A stretch of 64,000 nt of DNA from Rhizobium etli CFN 42 (GCF_000092045.1 NC_007761.1:1615001-1679000); one strand, 5' to 3'; shown: positions 36,796-45,561, numbered from the stretch's first letter. The notes: generated by a model from the sequence alone, not told the origin. Numbers and translations are program-made.

Positions 36796-36825
36796 TTAGT
36801 TGTCCGCGGACTTGGTTGTTCCCAT
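36796..36825 (-). CDS. Leader peptide of the CmlA/FloR-like gene (9 residues)
   Basis: ATG at 36825, stop TAA at 36798-36796, encoding MGTTKSADN. AAGGT lies six bases before the ATG. The characterised cmlA leader, as I recall it (MSTSKNADK), is also nine residues; five positions are identical (M, T, K, A, D) and two more are conservative. In cmlA the nascent peptide inhibits peptidyl transferase so that phenicol stalls the ribosome and opens the downstream structure. The peptide, its position and the hairpin directly after it all agree with that mechanism. Confidence 0.65.
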   Translation of the reverse strand: MGTTKSADN

Positions 36826-36946
36826 GATGCGACCTTGATTGCGGCACCGCTCGTTCGCGAAACCCTTTGTCGGATTTCCACCAGCAGAACCGGAGTGCGG
36901 CAATGGCGGCGAGGCGATGCCGGGATTCATCAAACGCCCCAACAGA

Positions 36947-36968
36947 AAGGCCGGGTTTCCCCGGCCTT
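36947..36968 (-). terminator. Rho-independent terminator of rplM-rpsI
   Basis: On the minus strand AAGGCCGGG pairs with CCCGGCCTT (9 bp, 4-base loop), followed by TTCTGTT. It starts 25 bases after the rpsI stop. Confidence 0.8.
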
Positions 36969-36992
36969 CGTAATTCCGTCTGTCCGAAACGA

Positions 36993-37460
36993 TTAGCGCT
37001 TGGAGAACTGGAACGAGCGGCGGGCCTTTGCCTTGCCGTACTTCTTGCGTTCGACGACGCGGCTGTCGCGGGTGAGGAAGCCGCCCTTCTTCAGCACCGA
37101 GCGCAGGCCCGGTTCGAAGTAGGTCAACGCCTTGGACAGGCCGTGGCGAACAGCGCCGGCCTGGCCGGAAAGACCGCCGCCGGCAACGGTTGCGATGATG
37201 TCGAACTGGCCGTCACGGGCAGCTGCGACAATCGGCTGGCGGAGGATCATCTGCAGGACGGGGCGGGCGAAGTAAGCCGTGAAGTCCTTGCCGTTGACGA
37301 TGATCTTGCCGGAGCCGGCCTTGACCCAAACGCGGGCGACGGCGTCCTTACGCTTGCCGGTCGCGTAGGAACGACCGAGCGAATCGACCTTGCGGACGTG
37401 GGCCGGAGCGGCAGCTTCGGAAGACGTGCCGAGATCCTTCAGAGAGGAGAGGTCAGCCAT
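36993..37460 (-). CDS. rpsI: 30S ribosomal protein S9
   Basis: 155 residues, with the S9 core [38 protein letters not shown] and the basic C-terminal tail [18 protein letters not shown] that reaches toward the P-site tRNA. The N-terminal extension ([20 protein letters not shown]) is usual in alphaproteobacteria. It lies 2 bp after rplM in the conserved rplM-rpsI operon. Confidence 0.98.
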   Translation of the reverse strand: MADLSSLKDLGTSSEAAAPAHVRKVDSLGRSYATGKRKDAVARVWVKAGSGKIIVNGKDFTAYFARPVLQMILRQPIVAAARDGQFDIIATVAGGGLSGQAGAVRHGLSKALTYFEPGLRSVLKKGGFLTRDSRVVERKKYGKAKARRSFQFSKR

Positions 37461-37462
37461 GA

Positions 37463-37927
37463 TCAGGCGCTCCTTACGTTCTTTTTGTTGAGCGCGGCAA
37501 CGTCGAGGGCGACCGGCTGTTGGGCTTCATGGGGATGGTTGGGACCGGCGTAAACGCGAAGGTTCTTCATCTGGCGACGGCCGAGCGGGCCGCGCGGAAC
37601 CATGCGTTCGACAGCCTTTTCGAGGACGCGCTCGGGGAAGCGGCCTTCGATGATCTGGCGTGCGGTGCGCTCCTTGATGCCGCCGGCATAACCGGTGTGC
37701 CAGTAGTAGACCTTGTCGGAATACTTCTTGCCGGTGAAAACCACCTTGTCGGCATTGATGACGATGACGTTATCGCCGTCGTCAACGTGGGGCGTGAATG
37801 TTGCCTTGTGCTTGCCGCGCAGGCGCATAGCGATGATGGAAGCGAGACGGCCAACGACCAGCCCTTCGGCGTCGATGATCACCCACTTCTTCTCCACCTC
37901 TGCAGGCTTCTGTGAGAAGGTTGCCAT
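37463..37927 (-). CDS. rplM: 50S ribosomal protein L13
   Basis: 154 residues. L13 signatures are [38 protein letters not shown], then [20 protein letters not shown] and [16 protein letters not shown]. First gene of the two-gene ribosomal operon; AGAG precedes the ATG. The intergenic region upstream (37928-38219) must hold its promoter, which I could not define. Confidence 0.98.
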   Translation of the reverse strand: MATFSQKPAEVEKKWVIIDAEGLVVGRLASIIAMRLRGKHKATFTPHVDDGDNVIVINADKVVFTGKKYSDKVYYWHTGYAGGIKERTARQIIEGRFPERVLEKAVERMVPRGPLGRRQMKNLRVYAGPNHPHEAQQPVALDVAALNKKNVRSA

Positions 37928-38219
37928 AGTGAATACTCTCTTTTAGGACCCTTGGGCCGAGGGCTTTAAGGGCGTTTCTTGTTGCTTGGATTGGCAAGCG
38001 CGAACCTGCCAAAAAGAAAGCAGCCCGGACAGGCTGCGTTCTGGCGCGGTGTATAAAGGCAATGTGACACAGGGTCAATATCGGCTTTCGCGACCGTTGG
38101 AAAAAAAGGCAAATGAAAACAGTCGGTTAGATGTGTGGTGTTGAGATACCTCACGATTAAGCTGAATATTTGCCCTATTTAACATTGTAGCGTTGCCCGC
38201 CGGCGATCGAAAACCGTCG

Positions 38220-39098
38220 CTAATCCTCAAAGGCACGCAGGCATTTTATCATTTCCCGAAGGCCGCGTGTCAGATGCTTGTCTCGACGAAGAACCATGCC
38301 GAGGCGGCGTGTCAGCTTCGGCTGCAGCGACGATGTCGTCAGGAGACCTGCGCGGTCGCGCCTCACCGCCAGACCCGGCAGGATGGACCAGCCGAGTCCG
38401 ACGGCCACCAGTTCCTTGATCGCCTCGATACTGCCGAACTCCATCGCCGGTCGGATCCTGGTATTCGGGGCGGCCAGCCACGCGTCGATTGCCCGCCTCG
38501 TATTGCCGCCCTCATAAAGCAGCAGCGTCCTGTCGCGCATGAAGGCGGCGTCCGGCCCACCCTTGGGCACAGGGCTACCCGGAGGGGCGACAGCCAGCAA
38601 TTCCTCCTCGTAGAAGGGTTCGATCTCGAAGTTCCGTCCCGATGCCGGCAGGGCCACAACGGCGATGTCGAGACGATTGGCTTCCAGATCGCGCAGAATA
38701 TCGTCGGCATTGCCGATCGAGACGGTGATTTCGAGGCCAGGCATGGACTTCCGGGCGGCGGCGATGGCGCGGGGAAGCAGATGGATCGATGCCGTGCCGC
38801 CGCTGCCGATGCGGACACGGCCGCTGGCGCCATCCCTGTGGGGCATCATCGCTTCTTCCGACGCGGCTGCCTGCTGAAGCAGACGCCTTGCATGCGAAAG
38901 CAGGTCGATGCCCGCAGCCGTCGGTTGCGCCCGCCGTCCGACGCGCTCGATCAGCCTGACGCCGAGCCGCTGTTCGAGCCCCTTGATCTGCAGGCTGACG
39001 GCCGGCTGCGTCACGCCTTCCTTGTCGGCCGCAGCCGTAAAGCTCCCGAGGTCGGCGACATTGATGAAGGTTGCGAGCTGATCGAGATTGAGGAGCAT
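38220..39098 (-). CDS. LysR-family transcriptional regulator
   Basis: 292 residues. The N-terminal winged HTH is LDQLATFINVADLGSFTAAA with GVTQPAVSLQIKGLEQRLGV. The periplasmic-binding-like effector domain starts near residue 85 (GRVRIGSGGTASIHLLPRAI). ATG 39098 is preferred because AAGGA lies ten bases upstream and the HTH then begins at the usual distance; an ATG at 39119 would add seven residues. Divergent from a DUF1127 gene with a 20-bp-class palindrome between them, so it may control that gene and itself. The inducer is unknown. Confidence 0.88.
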   Translation of the reverse strand: MLLNLDQLATFINVADLGSFTAAADKEGVTQPAVSLQIKGLEQRLGVRLIERVGRRAQPTAAGIDLLSHARRLLQQAAASEEAMMPHRDGASGRVRIGSGGTASIHLLPRAIAAARKSMPGLEITVSIGNADDILRDLEANRLDIAVVALPASGRNFEIEPFYEEELLAVAPPGSPVPKGGPDAAFMRDRTLLLYEGGNTRRAIDAWLAAPNTRIRPAMEFGSIEAIKELVAVGLGWSILPGLAVRRDRAGLLTTSSLQPKLTRRLGMVLRRDKHLTRGLREMIKCLRAFED

Positions 39099-39110
39099 GC
39101 CAAAGAAATC

Positions 39111-39136
39111 CTTATGCATATGATAATATCCATAAG
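39111..39136. promoter_or_regulatory. Palindrome between LysR and DUF1127 genes
   Basis: CTTATG (39111-39116) and CATAAG (39131-39136) form a dyad with 14 AT-rich bases between, partly symmetric itself (CATATGATAATATC). The divergent intergenic position is where a LysR protein usually binds. Symmetry and position only. Confidence 0.45.
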
Positions 39137-39190
39137 CTTCTTTCGCTGCTCCTTCCAGCGCATCTTTTGTCCATAGGAAAGGATGAAAAG

Positions 39191-39421
39191 ATGAGCGTGG
39201 AATCCGACGAAATCTTAGAAATACCGCTCAGCGCCCTTCGGCTGAAACGTCGTGAGACGGCGCGTTGGGGCAGGCGGCTGCTGGCGGCCATCGAATGCCG
39301 GCTCGAAAAGCGTCGCAGTCGCCGCAAACTGTCGGAACTCACCGATGACGAGCTTCGCGATATCGGTCTGACCCCTGCACAGGCGAAGGCGGAGAGATCG
39401 AAATCATGGTTCTGGTTTTGA
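39191..39421 (+). CDS. DUF1127 (YjiS-like) small protein
   Basis: 76 residues. The C-terminal signature RRKLSELTDDELRDIGLTPA is the DUF1127 motif. The N-terminal half is Arg-rich (LRLKRRETARWGRRLLAAIE). In alphaproteobacteria, short DUF1127 proteins have been linked to RNA binding and to phosphate and carbon metabolism. AGGAAAGGATGAAAAG precedes the ATG at 39191. The tail SKSWFWF is unusual. Confidence 0.85.
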   Translation: MSVESDEILEIPLSALRLKRRETARWGRRLLAAIECRLEKRRSRRKLSELTDDELRDIGLTPAQAKAERSKSWFWF

Positions 39422-39502
39422 CCGCGACGGCGGATCCTGCTCGAAATTGGCGGCGCCTTGTGGCAGAACGGCTATGTGGAGATCGAGCGCAGGAGCAGCA
39501 TC

Positions 39503-40330
39503 ATGGCCGAAATCGTATCCTTCCGAAAGGAAGCGGACAGGACGGATGGATTGTTGCTCCGCTCGTTGCGCGACGGCGTGCTGCGGCTCGTGCTTAACGA
39601 CCCGCCGGCCAATGTGCTTTCGATCGCGCTTCTCGAAGCGCTGATGGCTGAGCTCGAAAGGGCGGAGGCGGATTTGGATGTGCGCGTCGTCGTCATCGCC
39701 TCGACCGGCCTCGTCTTTTCCGCGGGCCATGATCTCAAGGAACTCACGGCCCATCGCGTCGACGAAGATCAGGGCGCCGCTTTTTTCGGGAAAAGCTTCC
39801 GGCTCTGCGCCGATTTGATGCTGAAGATCGCGCATGTGCCAAAGCCTGTCATTGCCGAGGTCGATGGGCTTGCAACGGCTGCGGGCTGTCAACTCGTCGC
39901 CTCCTGCGATCTGGCGATCTGCACCGACACTTCGACGTTCTGTACGCCGGGCGTCAATATCGGCCTGTTCTGTTCGACGCCGATGGTGGCCGTTTCCCGT
40001 GCCGCGCATCGCAAGCAGGCTATGGAGATGCTCTTGACCGGCGAGACGATTGATGCCTCGACCGCCAAGGATTTCGGCCTCGTCAACCGCATCGTGCCGA
40101 AGCAGTATCTGGCGCAGGTCGTTTCCAAATATGCGGCGGTGATTGCCGGCAAATCGCCGCTGACCCTGAAAATTGGCAAGGAAGCGTTTTATCGGCAGCT
40201 CGAACTGCCGGTGGAGGCGGCCTATGATTATGCCTCCAGGGTGATGGTTGAAAACATGCTGACGCGGGACGCGCAGGAAGGGATCGGCGCCTTTCTCGGC
40301 AAGCGCAAGTCGGAATGGAAGGGCGAATGA
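39503..40330 (+). CDS. Enoyl-CoA hydratase/isomerase family protein
   Basis: 275 residues, crotonase fold. The oxyanion-hole segments are VFSAGHDLKELTAHR and EVDGLATAAGCQLVASCDLA; the TPGVNIGLFCSTPMVAVSR block corresponds to the hexamerisation and active-site region. The glutamates of classical hydratases are replaced at the second oxyanion segment (AAGCQLVAS), as in ECHDC3-like proteins, so hydratase activity is uncertain. GGAG precedes the ATG at 39503. The stop lies immediately beside the convergent transporter gene. Confidence 0.85.
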   Translation: MAEIVSFRKEADRTDGLLLRSLRDGVLRLVLNDPPANVLSIALLEALMAELERAEADLDVRVVVIASTGLVFSAGHDLKELTAHRVDEDQGAAFFGKSFRLCADLMLKIAHVPKPVIAEVDGLATAAGCQLVASCDLAICTDTSTFCTPGVNIGLFCSTPMVAVSRAAHRKQAMEMLLTGETIDASTAKDFGLVNRIVPKQYLAQVVSKYAAVIAGKSPLTLKIGKEAFYRQLELPVEAAYDYASRVMVENMLTRDAQEGIGAFLGKRKSEWKGE

Positions 40331-41167
40331 TCAGGCGAGTTTCAGAACCAGCACGCCGATCGCGATGACGACGCCGGCGACGTAACGCCAGATGCCGGCC
40401 TTTTCCTTGAATATGGCAACCGAGAGCACCAGCGCAAAGAGGATCGAAGTTTCCCGCAGTGCGGCAACGGTTGCCACCGGCGCCTTTGTCATCGCCCAAA
40501 GTGCCAGTCCATAGGATGCAATCGATCCCGCGCCGCCGATCAGGCCGCGCCACCAGTTTCGGCGAACGTGATGCAGCACCGTTAAGCTGCCGCGCTGCGA
40601 CGACGCCCAGGCAAACAGCAGTATCGGCGGCAGCAGCGACATCCACAACGTATAGGAAACCGCATTGCCTGAAAGACGCGCGCCGATGCCGTCGACATAA
40701 GTGTAGCTGGCGATGACGAAAGCATTGGCAATGGAGAAGGCGACCGCATGGCCGCTGCTGCGCCGAGCCTCCAGGGCGAGCGTCAGGACGCCGGCTGAAA
40801 TCGTTATTATGCCGGCAAGAGCGGCGCCGGAAAGATGTTCGCGCAGGACGACGCCGCTTGTCGCGGCGACCAGTAGCGGCGCGCAACCACGCATCAGCGG
40901 ATAGACGAGCCCGATATCACCGGCTCGGTAGGCGGCGGCAACCAGCTGAAAATAGGCGAACTGCAGGATGGCCGAGGCGCCGATGAACGGCCATGCCGCG
41001 CTTTGCGGCAACGGCAGAAATGCCAGAAACGGCAACGCGGACACTGCGCCGCCGGCCGAAATCAAAGCCGCATCCAGGGATTTATCGCTTCCCGCTTTAA
41101 CGATCGCGTTCCATGTCGCATGCAGCAGCGCACCGAACAGAACGAGCAGGATGACGTCGAGAGGCAA
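40331..41167 (-). CDS. DMT-superfamily (EamA) transporter
   Basis: About 278 residues and ten predicted helices with two EamA repeats (LVLFGALLHATWNAIVKAG; IASYTYVDGIGARL). Exports or imports small metabolites; substrate unknown. The frame is open to an ATG at 41260, but those 31 residues are not membrane-like and have no family support. The TTG at 41167 (LPLDVILLVLFG) places the first helix at the N-terminus. Neither start has a strong ribosome site, so the 5' end is uncertain. Confidence 0.75.
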   Translation of the reverse strand: MPLDVILLVLFGALLHATWNAIVKAGSDKSLDAALISAGGAVSALPFLAFLPLPQSAAWPFIGASAILQFAYFQLVAAAYRAGDIGLVYPLMRGCAPLLVAATSGVVLREHLSGAALAGIITISAGVLTLALEARRSSGHAVAFSIANAFVIASYTYVDGIGARLSGNAVSYTLWMSLLPPILLFAWASSQRGSLTVLHHVRRNWWRGLIGGAGSIASYGLALWAMTKAPVATVAALRETSILFALVLSVAIFKEKAGIWRYVAGVVIAIGVLVLKLA

Positions 41168-41263
41168 GGGATAAATCCGGTGCTGCGGAAGAAGGCGAAG
41201 CGCCTCGCCCAGGCGGGGCAGAATTCTGGAAAGACAACTGATATTTGCACGAAAATGCAATGC

Positions 41264-41640
41264 CGCAGTCGCGGATGCGTTCTCGGTTCCAATATCATCC
41301 TTTCAATATGCAAACAATGGCGGGGTTTGACGACAATTTTTACGTGCGCGCGATATGCGTTCAATCCACGCGATCTTCTCAACTATGAGATGTTTCTAAT
41401 GGACGAGAGAACATATGGTGACCTTATGGGGAATGGAAGGAGAAAACAGCTGAGGGAATTCCATGGCGGATCTTTCTATGCTGCTGAAATACAGATATTC
41501 TTCTATAACTTTGATATATGCGAAAAAAGAAGCTTCAGATTGTATATTCTCAGAGAAATCGCAGCGCGCGATTGAACTGGAAGCCTGTTTGCAAGCGCTG
41601 AAGGCGATCGGCGCCTGCAGGGGTTGCGGCAGCGGGGAGG
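41264..41640. other. AT-richer intergenic stretch without a supported gene
   Basis: About 380 bp with lower GC than its surroundings (for example TTCTTCTATAACTTTGATAT). A 96-codon frame at 41463-41753 and the tail of another frame cross it. Neither has a domain or consistent coding signal. It may be remnant or acquired DNA. Confidence 0.4.
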
Positions 41641-41961
41641 TCAGAGCTGATGATGCGGAACGAAGAGCATCCCGTCAAGGTTGTCCAGGCTTTGGCAGTT
41701 CAGAACCGGGCAGCGTGTATCGTCCTTTGTCGGAACGGGTCCACTCCGCATAATCGGTCGCCTCACAATCATTGCTGTTGCGCACGTAGCGATCATAAAG
41801 CGGCAGCCCGCGGGGAGATTGGTAGCGGAAGATCACGGCACCCTGATTGTGGATGGCCGCCCGCACGCCGGCGCAGCTCATGAAGAGCGGATTGTAGCGC
41901 GAGATCGCCGCGGCCGGTGATGCGGCGAGCACAAGCATGAGGGCAGAGCAATTTTTCTCAT
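41641..41961 (-). pseudogene. Small secreted rhizobial protein with two frameshifts
   Basis: The start MRKIAL at 41961 has a GAGGA ribosome site. The rest of the signal peptide (LMLVLAASPAAA) and the conserved body AISRYNPLFMSCAGVRAAIH...YDRYVRNSNDCEATDYAEWT are in a second frame. The likely C-terminus VPTKDDTRCPVLNCQ is again out of frame with the body. One base missing near 41940 and one extra base near 41736 account for both. The restored protein would be a signal peptide plus a ~75-residue Cys-containing domain like short secreted rhizobial proteins I remember. Decay or assembly error are both possible. Confidence 0.7.
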
Positions 41962-42073
41962 TGAATCATCCTCAGGGCCATTCAACTTCTTATATACGCA
42001 AAACACGTCCGGTTTGCCGAAATGCAAAAAATGCAGGCAGGCTCAAAGGCGCTGCCGGAATGGAGAAACGGAA

Positions 42074-42502
42074 ATGGATCACGACGCCTACACGGATGAT
42101 TATCTCGCCGGAATCCTGCAGTCGGTAAAGACCATCGCGCTGACCGGTGCCTCGCCCAATCCGGCCCGGCCGAGCAACGGTGTCATGGGCTATCTGCTGT
42201 CGCGCGGCTATGAGGTCATACCCGTCAATCCGGGGCAGGCGGGCAAACAGATCCAGGGCCGCACCGTCTACGCCCGTCTTGCCGACGTTCCGGTGCCGAT
42301 CGATATGGTCGATGTCTTTCGCGCCGCCGAATACCTCGATGGTGTTGTGGGGGAAGCGTTGGCGCTGAGGCCGTTGCCGAAGGTCATCTGGGCTCAGCTT
42401 GGCGTCCGCGACGATGCCGCGGCGGCGAAGGCCGAGGCTGCCGGCATTCAAGTGGTGATGAACCGCTGCCCGGCCATCGAATATCCTCGTCTCATTGCCT
42501 GA
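42074..42502 (+). CDS. CoA-binding domain protein (YccU-like)
   Basis: 142 residues, Rossmann CoA_binding_2 fold: KTIALTGASPNPARPSNGVM with YLLSRGYEVIPVNPGQAGKQ, VPIDMVDVFRAAEYLDGVV and a final VVMNRCPAIEYPRL. These small proteins bind CoA but their function is unknown. GGAG lies eight bases before the ATG. It is followed 117 bp later by metY on the same strand. Confidence 0.88.
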   Translation: MDHDAYTDDYLAGILQSVKTIALTGASPNPARPSNGVMGYLLSRGYEVIPVNPGQAGKQIQGRTVYARLADVPVPIDMVDVFRAAEYLDGVVGEALALRPLPKVIWAQLGVRDDAAAAKAEAAGIQVVMNRCPAIEYPRLIA

Positions 42503-42619
42503 GCAGGGCTACTCTGAGGCGGATTTTCCACCGAATGCCTGTGGGTTGAAACGGATCGCGATTAACTTTCGTCGTCAAGTGGTTATGATCCCGTCCGTTA
42601 GCAACAACGGGAGGGCAAC

Positions 42620-43903
42620 ATGGCCAAGAATGATCCGGGATTCAATACCTTGGCGATCCATGCTGGCGCGCAGCCCGACCCCGTGTCCGGCGCGCGGGTG
42701 ACGCCGATCTACCAGACGACCGCTTTCGTCTTCAACGATTCCGATCATGCCGCCGCCCTCTTCGGCCTGCAGGCCTTCGGTAATATTTACACCCGCATCA
42801 TGAACCCGACCCAGGCCGTGCTCGAGGAGCGCGTAGCCGCGCTCGAGGGCGGTACGGCGGCCCTTGCCGTCGCCTCCGGCCACGCGGCGCAGATGATCGT
42901 CTTCCACACCATCATGCGCTCGGGCGAAAATTTCATCGCCGCCCGCAAGCTCTATGGCGGCTCGATCAATCAGTTCGGCCATGCCTTCGAGAATTTCGGC
43001 TGGCAGGTGCGCTGGGCCGATTCCGCCGATCCGGAGAGCTTCGAAAGCCAGATCGACGACAAGACCCGCGGCATCTTTATCGAAAGCCTTGCCAACCCGG
43101 GCGGCACTTTCGTCGATATCGCTGCCATTGCCGACGTCGCGCATCGCCACGGCCTGCCGCTGATCGTCGACAATACGATGGCAACACCCTATCTCATCCG
43201 TCCGCTCGAGCACGGCGCCGATATCGTCGTGCACTCGCTGACGAAATTTCTCGGCGGTCACGGCAATTCGATGGGCGGCCTTATCGTCGACGGCGGCACC
43301 TTCGACTGGTCGAAGTCAGGCAATTACCCGATGCTGTCGAGCCCGCGACCGGAATATAACGGCATGGTTCTGCACGCGACTTTCGGCAATTTCGCCTTTG
43401 CGATCGCCGCCCGCGTCCTTGGCCTGCGCGACCTCGGCCCGGCGATTTCGCCCTTCAATGCCTTCCTGATCCTCACCGGCATCGAGACCCTGCCGCTCAG
43501 GATGCAGCGCCACAGCGACAATGCCATCGCCGTCGCTCGGTGGCTGAAGGCGCACAGCAAGATCGCCTGGGTGAATTATGCCGGCCTCGAAGACGATCCG
43601 AACCATGCCCTGCAGCAGCGTTATTCGCCGAAGGGCGCAGGCTCCGTCTTCACCTTCGGAGTCCGGGGCGGTTATGAGGCTGGCAAGACGCTGGTCGAAG
43701 GACTTGAGCTCTTCTCCCATCTTGCCAATATCGGCGACACGCGCTCGCTCGTCATTCATCCGGCCTCGACGACGCACCGGCAGCTGAATGACGAGCAGAA
43801 GATCGCCGCCGGTGCCGGACCCGACGTGGTGCGCCTTTCCATCGGCATCGAGGACGTCAAGGACATCATCGCCGATCTCGAACAGGCACTTTCCAAGACC
43901 TAG
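42620..43903 (+). CDS. metY: O-acetylhomoserine (thiol)-lyase / aminocarboxypropyltransferase
   Basis: 427 residues, PLP-dependent Cys/Met metabolism family. FNTLAIHAGAQPDPVSGARV, YTRIMNPTQAVLEERVAALE, the PLP-binding Lys in HSLTKFLGGHGNSMGG (near residue 207), and the C-terminal RSLVIHPASTTHRQL. The length and the insertion around VDGGTFDWSK match MetY rather than MetB/MetZ. It makes homocysteine from O-acetylhomoserine and sulfide. GGGAGG precedes the ATG. I looked for a SAM-II riboswitch in the 117 bp upstream and saw none. Confidence 0.92.
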   Translation: MAKNDPGFNTLAIHAGAQPDPVSGARVTPIYQTTAFVFNDSDHAAALFGLQAFGNIYTRIMNPTQAVLEERVAALEGGTAALAVASGHAAQMIVFHTIMRSGENFIAARKLYGGSINQFGHAFENFGWQVRWADSADPESFESQIDDKTRGIFIESLANPGGTFVDIAAIADVAHRHGLPLIVDNTMATPYLIRPLEHGADIVVHSLTKFLGGHGNSMGGLIVDGGTFDWSKSGNYPMLSSPRPEYNGMVLHATFGNFAFAIAARVLGLRDLGPAISPFNAFLILTGIETLPLRMQRHSDNAIAVARWLKAHSKIAWVNYAGLEDDPNHALQQRYSPKGAGSVFTFGVRGGYEAGKTLVEGLELFSHLANIGDTRSLVIHPASTTHRQLNDEQKIAAGAGPDVVRLSIGIEDVKDIIADLEQALSKT

Positions 43904-43963
43904 TGTAGTTCGTCACATACCTCTGACACCTACGTCCGCCTGTGAATTGAGATTACGCCGGCC

Positions 43964-44221
43964 ATGGAAGGAGCAGACATCATTATTGCAGTGGAAGACA
44001 ACGGGGCAGGCGACCCTGGCGACGGGGTCGGATCGAAACTCGTCAAGCTGATCGCGGCGCAGTTCGACGGCGAGGTAATAAGGCACCCTTCGAACAAGAG
44101 ATGTCGTGTCGGAGTCAGGCTGAGTCGTCGCCTCGAGGCTGACGGCGTCTTGGGGCTTTTGACGCGTCGACTGCGCTGCTCATCGGGCCGCGTGAAGCCC
44201 GCCCTTTGTTGTCAACAGTAG
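43964..44221 (+). pseudogene. Fragment of a sensor histidine kinase ATPase domain
   Basis: The frame begins IIIAVEDNGAG and continues GDGVGSKLVKLIAAQFDGEV, then RCRVGVRLSR, which resembles the last part (N and G boxes) of the HATPase domain of HWE/HisKA_2 kinases. No sensor, dimerisation or earlier ATPase region precedes it, and the text after about 44125 is not domain-like. A gene remnant is the best reading. Confidence 0.5.
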
Positions 44222-44685
44222 GAGGGTAGTAGAAGGGCATCACAAATTTCGTGAGCCCACTTTCTCGGGCAGCATTCTTGACTTTCAATTGACTTGAAGC
44301 GGTGCTGGCGCGAATTACCCACCGAGTGGCAGCATTTATGAGATAACTCACCGACGGTTCCTCAGCAGCCGTACAGCGCTGGTTCCAACGTCGACGCCCC
44401 AGTCATCGCTGCGTGCAAGCGACGCGAGGAGCGCGCGGACCTGCGGCCGGGCAACGATGTCCACCGCATCCAGCAACGGAACGCAAAGCAGCTCAGAACT
44501 TCGCTTTCGGGATCGATCCGCAAGGCCGCTTCCCGATAGGATATGGACAGTAACGTGGTATTGGGTGCCGTTGCACTCTTTTTTTATTTGAAATAACCCA
44601 CTTGCTTCGTGCCCGCCGAGCCAATTGTTCCGGAACTGGCGGTGGCCACAATACCGGTTGGAAAGTTCCCGCCTGAGGTGACGTG
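44222..44685. other. Region without a clear gene
   Basis: About 460 bp. On the minus strand a stop-free frame runs from about 44710 to a TGA at 44350-44348. Its 3' part reads LLCVPLLDAVDIVARPQVRA then LLASLARSDDWGVDVGTSAV, protein-like in composition, but it has no ATG, GTG or TTG. It may be the end of a damaged gene. Confidence 0.35.
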
Positions 44686-44928
44686 TTACCCGTTTATCTC
44701 TTCCCGGTCCTGCATCCTATCATGCACGTTCTCCGGACCCGCGATCAAAGCGGCGATCGCCGTCGCCTTCTCCCGATCACCGTAGCCGGCCACATAGCCC
44801 TCCAACAGGAGGCTTCTGCCGATCATGCTTACAGAGATGGACGAGCTTTCCAGGTCTGGTTCCGCTGACACCGCCGCCTGCACGCTCGCAAGCTGATCGT
44901 AGGATAGGCTTTCAGGCTCAAAGCTCAT
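44686..44928 (-). CDS. BON-domain-like small protein
   Basis: 80 residues. The part SSISVSMIGRSLLLEGYVAG, followed by YGDREKATAIAALIAGPENV, matches the BON pattern (a strand with LxGxV, then a helix of the REKAxxIA type, then a GVxxV strand). BON domains bind phospholipids or other envelope components. No signal peptide is visible, so a cytoplasmic or peripheral location is likely. AAGGAGGACTGCC precedes the ATG closely. Confidence 0.65.
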   Translation of the reverse strand: MSFEPESLSYDQLASVQAAVSAEPDLESSSISVSMIGRSLLLEGYVAGYGDREKATAIAALIAGPENVHDRMQDREEING

Positions 44929-45402
44929 GGCAGTCCTCCTTCGTGATATGAAGGAAACAGCGAACAGATAATTTGGTTCGCGATGGGACTTAGGTCCGAG
45001 AAGCCATGGCCGGAAGGCGTACGGTCATCATGAAGGTAGGTCCCGACAGCTTCTGGAAGGGCAGCGCAGGAGCGGAACACCGCCCCTGTAGTGCCGGTTA
45101 CCCACACAAGCGTTGGCGCTACACGCGCTATCGTTCGTGTAGGGCCTCCGAAATACCTGCCCAATAACGGCCCTGTCGCTACGTCGGTCCCGCAAGCGGG
45201 CCTCGACGATAGGATGGATGAACGTACATCATTTATTACTTCGCACCTGCGGTAATTATCATACGATTTAAAACGCTAAATAAACACAAAAATCAGTTGC
45301 TTACTCGAAATTTCTCGACTACGTTTTTTACAGAGAAGTTTCGAAATGCCGGCCTTTGTCGGCGATGCTCAGCGATCGTCTGACCTCGCTTGAGGGAGGA
45401 TC
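44929..45402. other. Intergenic region, partly AT-rich
   Basis: About 470 bp. The part 45220-45340 is AT-rich (ATACGATTTAAAACGC, AAATAAACACAAAAATC) and may carry promoters for the small genes downstream. A 79-codon minus-strand frame (44925-45164) overlaps the BON gene start by 4 bp but has no domain or ribosome site that convinces me. Confidence 0.35.
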
Positions 45403-45504
45403 ATGACTTTGTTTATCCGACTTCATTTCTTCGCGATGGTGCAGCGAATGCGTGATCTCGTCTCGATCCGATGCCGCCTACGACGGCAATCTGACGCGTC
45501 CTAA
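45403..45504 (+). CDS. Possible 33-residue basic peptide
   Basis: ATG at 45403 after GAGGGAGGATC, ending TAA at 45502-45504. It begins MTLFIRLHFFAMVQRM and is Arg-rich afterwards. The ribosome site is good but slightly close, and no family is recognised. Confidence 0.25.
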   Translation: MTLFIRLHFFAMVQRMRDLVSIRCRLRRQSDAS

Positions 45505-45561
45505 ACCCTTTGTTCCACTTTTCTAAGATGGTGCTCCCGTGTGGCGCGCCCGAGGTTTGTT

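Noticed and set aside
41003..41575. 190-codon plus-strand frame
   Set aside because: First half is antisense to the EamA transporter; the rest crosses AT-rich DNA with no domain.
42503..42619. SAM-II riboswitch before metY
   Set aside because: Searched because it is common upstream of met genes in alphaproteobacteria; the conserved core was not found.
44925..45164. 79-codon minus-strand frame overlapping the BON gene start by 4 bp
   Set aside because: Overlap is suggestive, but there is no domain, no good ribosome site and weak composition.
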